A stretch of 64,000 bases of DNA from Trichostrongylus colubriformis (taxonomy: Eukaryota; Nematoda; Chromadorea; Rhabditida; Trichostrongylidae), in assembly GCA_963978905.1 (NCBI GenBank), contig OZ022256.1:17051731-17115730 (forward strand), in the 5' to 3' direction. The position numbers and the translations under genes are program-made. Under the pieces are notes generated by a model. The model did no database searches. It had not been told where the DNA came from and saw only the letters and a program-made list of their open reading frames with translations. Below, piece after piece: positions 10,390 through 19,082 of this stretch; positions within the stretch are counted from its first letter, which is position 1, and every line of letters starts with the position of its first letter.

Positions 10390-11983
10390 GTGTCAGTAGC
10401 GGTTTTATCTTATTATGGAAGCACTTATTATAAAACTTATTTAAAATATTTATCTTAGTAGTATTGATTTTGTACTTGCTACGGAAAAAGGTAATGATTT
10501 GTTTGACGACATCCCAGTATATCTTTTTGACTTCAAATCTAGTGATACCCGTGTCAATTCTGAATTTAGTGCCTTTAAGAAGGACTTCCCTAAAGGCATC
10601 GTTCTCGATGATGCTCAGATCTCCTGTTATGACATGACCATGATGTGCATTAACATATTTAATATTTTTATCACTAGTACAATCACAGCTTCCTTTGATT
10701 ATCTCTTCCAATTTAGTGTCATCTAACGATGTAAGTATCCTATTATAGTTAAATATTTTACTTGATATAGCCTTATTATATCGAAAAATAATTCTAATGG
10801 GAGTATATGCTATATTGGACTCACTGTTATTCATTAAAACGCGTTTAACATATCCTGAGTTTGAAATCTTATTAAATGGGATCTCATTGAAGATTCGACT
10901 TCTAAACTGCACTACAACATTGTGGCACAAAAGTCTGGGTTTACTAGATTCATTCTTATTAAAATGCACATGCGCTAATATACATAAAATCAAAAACCTT
11001 GTCTTATTGCTTACAGCTGACAGAAACTGTTCACTGCAAGATGCTCTAATCAATTTATTGATTTCCACCTTGCTCAGTGACTTTATCAATCTGTAGTATT
11101 GTACCAGATTGAAAGTACCTTCCAAGTTAGTTATTTCATCTATCACTTGGGTAACAGTCTTTTTATGTCTATTACTTTTGTCCTTTGAACCTCTATTAAA
11201 TCTTTCCTTGATGATTTTAAGAGAGAAATAGGGTGGGTTATTTTGGTGTAGGATGGGGTTATCCACATTCGTAATGTTACCATATCCTTTAATATTATCA
11301 TTCAATCCAAACGGGTATGGTGTCATTAAAAGTTTTATCCAAAATAACTCTTTATCTAACAGCGTTTTTCTATCATTGTTACTGATGGAATCCAATACGG
11401 ATACAGTAATTCCTTTATTACAGGTGAAGAAGTGGTTATAGAGTGGCGAATTAAGTTTATGTGAGGATATATTGGACAGATGTTCTTTAATTCTCTCTTT
11501 AAGTTTCCTAGTAGTCATTCCTACGTATTGTATACCACATTCCACGCACGTGAGACAATAAACTACATTCTTAGTGTTACATGTAGTGCCTGCTTCTTTA
11601 TAGGTATTGGCTCTGAGTCCTGTGACGTGAGATGTGATGCTATTATCATTGTTGGTTATATTACATACTCTGCAGACATTATTACAGTTACAGCCATTGT
11701 TATTATTACCAAATTCCTTAATATAGTAATGGTTGGTCCTATCCCTTATTTTAGTGAAAGAGGAGTGAAAGAAGTAGTTATTAGCAGTGACTTTGAGAGT
11801 TTTTGACCTGTATGAGGGCGGTCCAGCCCAAGAAGAATGAGGAGTCTTCCTTGAAGGTTTGGCAGGGCTGCTGCCAGGGGGTGACACTCCCTGCTTGTTC
11901 CAGAAGGAACGACTAGTACCGGAGGCGCCAAAAACAGACCCCTCATGCTTGCCAGTTTTTGACTTGCATAACCCCATCGGCAC
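10229..11983 (-). CDS. Penelope-like element ORF, 5' part: Cys cluster, GIY-YIG domain, RT N-terminus
   Basis: 584-residue frame. Residues 98-107 hold CNCNNVCRVC, and further Cys at 135, 143, 146 and 149 suggest a zinc-binding module before or within the nuclease domain. The GIY-YIG fold runs about 139-225: VVYCL and QYVG are the two namesake strands, followed by R159-K-L-K-E-R-I-K-E-H and the conserved Glu of KELFWIKLL, then PFGLN. Such domains cut target DNA for retrotransposition. The C-terminal half reaches the RT motif CPLDKASNNYGIICKK and then leaves frame: the continuing protein is in the overlapping frame of 8944-10389. On the minus strand the switch lies in a run of six A and five T, and moving to the second frame needs one base skipped, so one extra base in the homopolymer is the simplest explanation. 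The first ~60 residues are low-confidence; an internal start is possible. Confidence 0.8.
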   Translation of the reverse strand: MPMGLCKSKTGKHEGSVFGASGTSRSFWNKQGVSPPGSSPAKPSRKTPHSSWAGPPSYRSKTLKVTANNYFFHSSFTKIRDRTNHYYIKEFGNNNNGCNCNNVCRVCNITNNDNSITSHVTGLRANTYKEAGTTCNTKNVVYCLTCVECGIQYVGMTTRKLKERIKEHLSNISSHKLNSPLYNHFFTCNKGITVSVLDSISNNDRKTLLDKELFWIKLLMTPYPFGLNDNIKGYGNITNVDNPILHQNNPPYFSLKIIKERFNRGSKDKSNRHKKTVTQVIDEITNLEGTFNLVQYYRLIKSLSKVEINKLIRASCSEQFLSAVSNKTRFLILCILAHVHFNKNESSKPRLLCHNVVVQFRSRIFNEIPFNKISNSGYVKRVLMNNSESNIAYTPIRIIFRYNKAISSKIFNYNRILTSLDDTKLEEIIKGSCDCTSDKNIKYVNAHHGHVITGDLSIIENDAFREVLLKGTKFRIDTGITRFEVKKIYWDVVKQIITFFRSKYKINTTKINILNKFYNKCFHNKIKPLLTHDNIKSQRAGVSPNHIRDYHKKFVFCPLDKASNNYGIICKKFLCYYHNGGNGY

Positions 11984-11989
11984 TAATCC

Positions 11990-12131
11990 CTATTTTTAGT
12001 AAGAGGTATGGCCCTCTTGAGTTGGTATAGAAGTGATAATGGATTGTGTCGAAATCCAAATCCTATTTTTAGTAAGAGGTATGGCCCTCTTAAATGTGTA
12101 ATGAAGTGGTATAGGATTGTGTCTTAATCCA
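11990..12131 (-). repeat. Two ~72-bp direct repeats at the 5' end of the Penelope-like element
   Basis: On the plus strand the tract AGTAAGAGGTATGGCCCTCT occurs twice about 72 bases apart, each followed by GATTGTGTC near a second copy of GGATT/AATCC. On the sense (minus) strand each unit forms two hairpins: AAGAGG-GCCATA-CCTCTT, and a GGATT...AATCC stem around GACAC. I saw no hammerhead core here. It probably belongs to the pseudo-LTR or leader of the element. Confidence 0.6.
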
Positions 12132-15100
12132 CAAAGAAAAAAGGGGGGGGGGGGAAAGTGGAGAAATAGCGCGAAGGGCCAACCAGTAATGACATGGCTG
12201 TAACTAAAAAAGTTACGGTACCTGCCAAGAGTACGCAAATGCACGGCAGCCGATGCGTGAGATTGAGTGGGCGCCCAATACCGATACCAAGTGGAGACGG
12301 TGGTTAAGCCGCGGTCATACTTCGCGCACCGACGCCGGCATCGGTGCGCAAAGTATGACCGAGGTCTTGGGCGCGGCCCCTTCCAGCTGAGTTGCTAAGG
12401 GGGCGCATGGGCAGTAGCTTCCACCCTAACGTCGACGAATCTTCTGCGACGGATGACTCGTTCACATCACCGAGCCTCAGATTTCGTGATTGATGGCGCT
12501 CGTCGATCCTTAACGGGCCAACTTTTGGGGACCCGTTTTTTTTTTCGACTGGTGAACCCAGAATGAGGTCGAGGCTAGGATCGAGAAACGAAGAGAAGGA
12601 GGGAGGACATTACCCTCGAAGAAAAAAGGAGAAACAGAGTGAGGGCGAAAAAGTGGAAGAGAGTTATTAAAATCAAGAAGATGAAGTTCCGAACCCATAA
12701 AAGGACGACGAAATGACCTATTAGAAGTTTAGGATTTTTAGCTTTTCTGAAGGGTAAGACAGCAACGGACTTTTTGAAGGATATCTGGTTCACGCAGGGA
12801 ATCAAAGCCCAAAGCAAATCGGCGATTAACAATAATTCTGCAATGCGTCATGCATGTTGCTTTCATGCAGCAGGCGTAGTAACATTCACAATCACTTTGT
12901 CCATACGATGACCTGAAGTCAACCTATGCAAATGATGATATTTTTGAATTTCCAGATGAATCTGCCTCCAGTTTTACTATAGGAGAAGCCTGGTTTATCT
13001 GGGTGAGTACTGTATTTGTTCAGGATTTGATCTAATTGTAAGGAGCATGCCACCAAATGCGTCAATTACCGTTGGGCCACCTAGGCCTCTTTTGAACGAT
13101 AGCCTTTGGAAGATCAGGGGCAGCATTCAGTTCTCGTGTATGACACAGCAACCTCAAGTGAACTGCACAAATTTGACTTTCTGTGCTTGAGGTATAACTC
13201 TTGTATAACTGTCGGGATATTGTAGATGGCCGATGGGGAAATTTTTCGTGAGATTTGCATTGAAAAGAATTGCATCAAAATTTTGTTCCGGTTGCAGTAA
13301 GCGCTTGTTCGCCATGATTACGTCAGATGGCAGGCTCGTATCAGCTCTTATCAGGGCGTATGACGCGTTCATATATAATGGAGCCTAATCTTTACCACTG
13401 GTCTATGTAAGAGTCACGTCACATTACGGTTCTATGATTCTAAGCAGTGGCCAAAGCCCAAAGTATTACGGTGTTACATTTTGTCACAGTTCCACGTGTG
13501 CTGTTTCACTTCAATCAATCTCATCCAATTTGTGAGCATCCGTGCATTCCTTTTGATTCTTTCCCTGATAAATGATTTGGTTCAACAACCGCTTTTGCCT
13601 GACAGCAATGTTACCACCTCTCCGTATTGTAGAGCACTCAGTATGTCTCGAAACTGTTATCTTCAGTGTTACATCCTAGAGGCCTACATGCAGGTTTAAT
13701 TCTCGCTCTACCTGAGCATGAAGATCACATCCTCCTTCGTTTTTATCAGAGAGGTCGTTTGGGTATAGAACATTTTTTTCTGAACCGTTTTTTCCATGTT
13801 GTAGAGGCACTACTGTAAAGAAGAGAGATGTTTTTTGCCTGAGTGGCTCTATTGTCGGAAATGATTGGGAACATTTTTCGCAAATGCGATACAAAAGCAA
13901 AGTACAGGAAGTGCCAGAAAGAGTAGCTTTTTTCCTACATTTTCAACACCACATATGTCGAACTTCAGCAAGTTCTGACAAGGTATTTCCATCCCCAAAT
14001 TCAAGTGCACACCTCATTTTCACTGAACTCCGTGTGAGCCTTCTGCACGAGCAAGATCGGGAGCTTCTCCTGCGTGAACATGAAGCGACACCGAATCCGA
14101 ATCGTCACCTCAACTCGACAAAAGCGAGGTTTTGCCACTCTTGTTCCTACCTTGCTGGGGTCCACTCACTCTGGGTGCCTGAGAGGATTCTTATTAGGTG
14201 ATGTTCTTGAACATTCTGTTTTCTCCGGGTTTATAACGCCCATCGTTCCTAAGAACCAGACCGAGCCATTCCCACTTAAGTCCCTACGGAGTGGGTCTGA
14301 GGCATGAAAAATGTTCGGAAAAAAAACTTCGGATCATAGCAGCGTTGTCCAAGCGGCTTCTATCAACAGATGGATCAGTCCTCAAAAAGCTTCCCGCGAG
14401 AGATCTCTCACGGAAGGTGGCTCCGCTGTTTTAGGCGGACCTTAATGCCGTGGGTGCTCCATGGCCCAAGTGTACTGACAGAAGGCTCTATATTTTTGTG
14501 ACGGTAAAATAGTGAGACTCAGCTTTTTCCTGCCTCGAGAGGAACATTTAGGAATACTTCGCCCTAATACTTCCATCCCTTTCATTGCCCTCTGTTTGCA
14601 AACTTAGTGCAAGTAAGCCGCGAATAAAATTTCTTTTTTGCCCCCCCCCCTGTATATACAAAGGAATGTGCATCTTAGGACAGGATCTCACAGTGCTGTG
14701 AGACGGGGAATACAAGCTAGGGCGATGCACGTGGTTGAGTTCGAAAACTACTACCGTGTCCTGCGAATTTGTGGTCGGGATGTAGGTTATCGAAATATTA
14801 TAGCTGGGGAACCAACCTACTACATCGCTCCCAGGTGCCGTATGCTATGGTTTACCGGGCCCATTCCCGGCCGGGAGGGGATAGAATACGGTCCCAGCTC
14901 GCAAGCATCGTGCTGCACGTTGCACGCTGTGTTACGAATATCTGTCACTGCGATACACATGCTAGTCGGCAGGATAGACGATTGGCGCGATGGTATTTGC
15001 GACTACGTCTTATCGGAGAGAAGCAAATTCGATCTTTATGAAGGCTAATCTACCCATTCTCCGTTTTTGTTGTACCGACCAGATCGTCCTGCTCAAAGGC

Positions 15101-15949
15101 CTTGAATGATTCAAGATTCGAGACTTCGTCCCCTATACCCCCAAACGCTTCATCCGTTCTGGTTGTTCTGACGGAAAGTTAGGAAAACAGATTAAGGTCC
15201 GCACGAGAGATACGAGCTCACTCAGTGTACCACCGCAAAGGCGGAATGATGGTATCCCATGTTAGTTGCTGTTAGTGTGGTAGATGCTATGCTGTCCTTA
15301 TACAAACACATATTCCAGCCGGGACGTGCACCACTTCCCCTATACATCAGTAACTCGCAATATGTGGCAAATGGCAAGAGATCACTCGTGACAGATGAAC
15401 ACCCATTTCGGTTGTGTATACTTGGACTTCCTCCGGGAATCTAAAGGATCTCAAGCACTTTTTCGGCACCAATCTCGGTCTAGATGGCCAAAATTGTGCA
15501 CTTCACATCGAGGTTGTTTCCACCAAGCTTCTAAGTCATATGCTTTCGATAGGTTTTCTAATGTAACCGCGTTACCAGCAATAAGCTCTTGAATTTGTAT
15601 CGAATGTGTCATACGGGCTTCTAGTACACTTTTCTCATATACGTGTAACTTATAAATGGTCGTATTGGAAGGGTATCACTGAGATCAAATTGATTCACGT
15701 CTCATCTGCACATCTCTCTGACTTGACACGCAGTTTTGAAGAGCACATTCAAGACAGGAGCAAATATATGTAAAAGCCTGATAAAGCGGCAATAATTCAC
15801 AGGTCTAGCTCCTGACATTCATAGCTACATCAAACAGCCATGTTCCACAAAAATACCACGGAAGAATACGCACTGAGCATGGTGACAAATGGCGTCTGAA
15901 TAAGCTTCTCCTATCATACCTTTCATCACTGATAGATTGACTGCTACAG
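12132..15949. other. Gene-poor repeat sequence; possible decayed Penelope-like RT upstream of 15950
   Basis: Holds a 12-base G run (12142-12153), the compact family B palindrome at 12307-12362, a T run near 12536-12547 and a C run near 14640-14650. Scattered open frames (13676-13900 minus, 13884-14201 plus, 14638-15048 plus, 15259-15444 plus) do not resemble families I know. Because a GIY-YIG relic follows on the plus strand, part of 13.4-15.9 kb may be its decayed RT, but I could not identify RT motifs. Confidence 0.4.
12307..12362. repeat. MITE family B, minimal palindrome
   Basis: GCCGCGGTCATACTTCGCGC is mirrored by GCGCAAAGTATGACCG around a short GC-rich centre (CACCGACGCCGGCATCGGTG). 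It is the smallest copy of the family. Confidence 0.75.
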
Positions 15950-16230
15950 TTCAAGAATGCTTCCTCTGAGCATTGCTGAGCGATTTGTTGCTATGGGGAG
16001 TATTCCTAATAGCAAGGTCAAAGACCATCTCGTGCAAAACAGCATCCACGATATGCAATGCATATAGGAGAAGGGTAGGGGCCCGTATGACACATTTGGG
16101 AATTGTGCCAAGTCGGTGTGATCTATCAAATCAAATGTCAAACATTTAACACAACCTACGTTGCAGAGACTGGAGCAGCACTCGCAATACAAATTCAAGA
16201 GGACCTTGCTGATAAAATCGGTTCCCTATA
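15950..16230 (+). pseudogene. Relic of a second Penelope-like element (C-terminal GIY-YIG)
   Basis: Plus-strand translation gives IPNSKVKDHLVQNSIHDMQC, then GPYDTFGNCAKS, then after a one-base shift near 16110 VGVIYQIKCQTFNTTYVAET and GAALAIQIQEDLA. This follows the order of the linker and GIY-YIG domain at the C-terminus of canonical Penelope-like elements (V-Y-Q-I-x-C, Y-V-x-E-T-G, R/Q-I-x-E-x-L). It contains an in-frame stop (ATATAG) and the frameshift, so it is dead. No intact RT was recognised upstream. It differs in sequence from the element at 8.9-12.1 kb. Confidence 0.55.
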
Positions 16231-16344
16231 ACTTCGCTGAAATAACGAACATGCTATCGACCCACTGAAATGAAGAAAAACATTTTAAACAGCGCCTGAA
16301 ATCAGCTAAGCTGAGATTAGCATTAAGCGTTATGGACGCATAAA

Positions 16345-16435
16345 GCCGCGTTCATACGTTCACGCCGGCAGAGCGTGGCTGCGTTCACAGGCAGCGAGGC
16401 AGGGTGGCTTGGGCACCGCAAAATATGAACGCGGC
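16345..16435. repeat. MITE family B copy, about 91 bp
   Basis: Starts GCCGCGTTCATAC and ends GCAAAATATGAACGCGGCC; the termini are inverted. The internal sequence GCGTTCACAGGCAGCGAGG resembles the inside of the 6857-7031 copy. Confidence 0.7.
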
Positions 16436-17064
16436 CACAGATGTGCCACTAATATGGTCTTACTCGAAATTATGAAATTTCTCAGTGGTTTTGTTCTCAA
16501 AGAATGAGCTACGGAACGTCAATGCTCCAATACGCAGGGGTTCATCACCTTTGCAGTCATGCAGCAAGTGTAGCTAGGGATACGCTTCATCACGGCAGAC
16601 GAGTTTATTCCATCCCTCTGAAAACACGGACCTCACCTGAGTAAATCTTTTCCTCATGCCTGGGTTGTTTTAAGAGCCGCTCACCGTGGGTGGAACCACT
16701 CGTGATTCATGTGTGCTTCATACATACGTACTTGCTCCACATAACCTGACCGTCTCCTCGGTACTTCGATGCAGTATTTCGTGGTGAACCGACACAAACG
16801 AATAGAAGAGCAAACAGACAAAAAACATTAAACTTTTGTTTCACAAGTGGCAGATGACACTCCTCGATTTTGTGACGATTCACATGTACGATCTTCCCTC
16901 ACTTCATGGGAGTCTCAAGGGCTCTCTTGCCCGTGCGTTATCACTCCTCTTACAGTAAGAGACCGTTTTGTAAATGATCGAAGATTTTATCGTATTCATT
17001 GGTCGTGCTGCCGTATTTACAAGGAACCTTCCTCATTTTACAGTACAAAACTGTGGCTATTCAG
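16436..17064. other. Upstream region of the saposin-like gene
   Basis: No gene seen. The last part contains CTCATTTTACAG ending at 17043, a good trans-splice acceptor 21 bases before the saposin start codon. Confidence 0.45.
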
Positions 17065-18098
17065 ATGAGAGGCCTTTCTGTTTTACTTCTCGCCATCGCG
17101 GCCACCGTAGCTATTGGAATCAGCGTCAATTCTGGGAAAAGCCCTTCAGAGTTGGTGTCCATTGAATGTGAGATGTGCGAAATGGCAGTAAGAACTGTAG
17201 TGCCCATGATGGATCAGGACACGAAGGATATTGAAAACGTAAGTAATTGAGCATATAAATAATAAAAAAAAATAGTTTAGGGTACTCATTTGAAAATAAA
17301 ATTGTACAGCTTCTCACTACAAAAACGTAGTCGTCTTCTTTGTCACACCCGCAAGAGCTATGAAAGACGCGCTACGGTCAAGTACTGTTCGCGAAGCCCT
17401 AATCGAATCGCGATAGCGCCACCGAGCATAAATGCGGCCTTCTATTGATGTTAAATACCGCGATTCCCCAAATTTGCCGTTACGCAACGTCACAGAATCG
17501 CGGAACGAGATGCAAAACTAGTTTGTTATCAGGCGAGATCCGCTTCGTCAATTGCTTACAGGTCATGCGACAGAGTGGGGCCGGGTGGGCGGGGCCTCAG
17601 AGCAGGTACCCACCCCGTCGTCCGCCGCGTTCGGAGCCGCATTGTAGGTACGGAAAGTTGCGTAAACAGTTCCAGTCTCCGTTCCCAACCGCGGCAGACA
17701 ACGGAACGGAGCCTTAACTGGGAAGTTCGCCCAGCCGGGATTTGGGGAGCAGTATTTCAGCCGAATTCTTACTTTTTCGCGTGAAACTTTGCATGCGGCC
17801 CTTAGTGGGCAAACACGCCAAATCTACATGGGTAACAAAGAAACTCATTCTCTCGTGTACGTTTCCTTAGGATTCATACATGTTCCATTTTTTCTCCACA
17901 TGTTTTGAATGCGCCGTGTGAAATCAATAACTTCTATTGAAGGCAGTGAACAAGGAATGTAAGGAGCTGTTGCACAAGATTCCCTTTGCCACCCAGAAGT
18001 GCCAGAAATTCGTCGACGAAGATTTGAACAAAATCATCAAAGAGCTCGAGTCTGGAACAGCTCCAAAAGACGTTTGCAAGAAGATTGGTATGTGCTGA
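17065..18098 (+). CDS. Secreted saposin-like protein (two exons)
   Basis: Exons 17065-17238 and 17943-18098 (GTAAGT donor; acceptor TTGAAG) join in phase 0 to a 109-residue protein. Residues 1 to about 18 are a signal peptide (MRGLSVLLLAIAATVAIG). The rest is one saposin-B domain with the six cysteines expected: CEMC at the start, then CKELL, KCQKFVDED and a final CKKIGMC. The start was chosen because the signal peptide begins there and a TTTTACAG acceptor lies 21 bases upstream; an in-frame upstream Met at 16999 precedes that acceptor. Saposin-like proteins bind or perforate lipid membranes; in parasitic nematodes they are often gut lytic proteins, but the specific role here is inference. 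The bases GGTATGTGC at the end could be a donor, but reading through gives the sixth Cys. Confidence 0.85.
17239..17942 (+). other. Intron of the saposin-like gene
   Basis: 704 bases. It contains GC-rich sequence at 17560-17720 with no coding signal, and no repeat that I could match elsewhere in the window. Confidence 0.6.
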
Positions 18099-18432
18099 AC
18101 CCTGATACATTTGGTGTTCGTCACATATCCATAAATATTTTCGTCCAACTGTGTGGTCAGACCTCAATCTTCAAATTTGAAAATGATAGCCTACCTCTCA
18201 GGGTGTGCGACAGACACTCGAACGCAGTGCCGCGCAAATCGCACCAATCTAGTGAGACGTTAAAGCGCCTTGCTGTTACGTCGTAGTAAATTCACGTGTA
18301 TATGCAAATTTATAGGAGGTGCAGCTGCTACCGCCACTTGGTGCACACTGACCTAATTCGAGTGCTCTGTCACGCATCCTCTTGTACCTACAGGTACTTG
18401 CATATCTTTTGAACAGGCATTAAGTAACTCAA

Positions 18433-18438
18433 AATAAA
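18433..18438 (+). terminator. Poly(A) signal AATAAA of the saposin-like gene
   Basis: Canonical AATAAA about 335 bases after the saposin stop codon on the same strand; it is the first one seen downstream. Confidence 0.5.
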
Positions 18439-19082
18439 GTGTGAACTTGAAGCATTTACAGCGGCATAAAAATCATTACAGCACACAAGAAGATCACAAT
18501 TATTTCCAGAAAACAGTACAACCATGCTTTCCAAAACCACACTCTTTTGATTTCAACGGATAGTCATTAATGATTATCCAACAGGAAAATTTTAGAATTG
18601 GTGCTGCATTTGTTTAAGATACTTACAAACAAAATCACGGAAAAATAAACGATTCGAATCAAGAAAGATCGATGAAATGACATTGTTATATCACGATTCA
18701 CAGAAATACCCATTATGGAAGGAATATCAATACGAATCCATCTTTGGAGGATACCGATATGAGTATTTGGTAACAATTTCATCTGAACCCACGCAACCGC
18801 TTTAAGAATTTGTTCTACTTCTCGACAGCCCCGTCCAAAAGGCAGTAACGTCTACGACACGATAAACACACAATCATGCTAAAAACTTATAAAAGCTAGT
18901 TATTTTATGGAGAATGTGTAACGGGTGAAATACCTGCACCAAGAGATAGGACTGAGAGCTAAGTGGGCATGATGCATAAAAGAAGTGAAATTCAAGTCAA
19001 AGACAGAACAATACTGAGAGGTTGTGAGGTGACGATTGCAATTCACAAGAGAAAGGTGGGATCCTCGAAGCCCATACGTTCA

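Larger units (their letters stand above)
8944..12131 (-). mobile_element. Penelope-like retroelement with N-terminal GIY-YIG (Naiad-type)
   Basis: Minus-strand element, 5' end at right: a repeated structured leader (about 11990-12131), then a frame with a Cys cluster and GIY-YIG endonuclease domain (10229-11983), then the reverse transcriptase (8944-10389). In canonical endonuclease-positive Penelope elements the GIY-YIG domain follows the RT. Here it precedes it, the permuted order described for the Naiad/Chlamys group. The whole element is markedly AT-rich relative to its surroundings. Apart from one frameshift near 10270 the coding part looks intact, suggesting a fairly young insertion. 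Exact ends and target-site duplication were not determined. Confidence 0.8.

Noticed and set aside
14335..14440. Possible tRNA (GTTGTCCAAGCGGC resembles a Leu/Ser A box)
   Set aside because: No B box or closing acceptor stem at a suitable distance.
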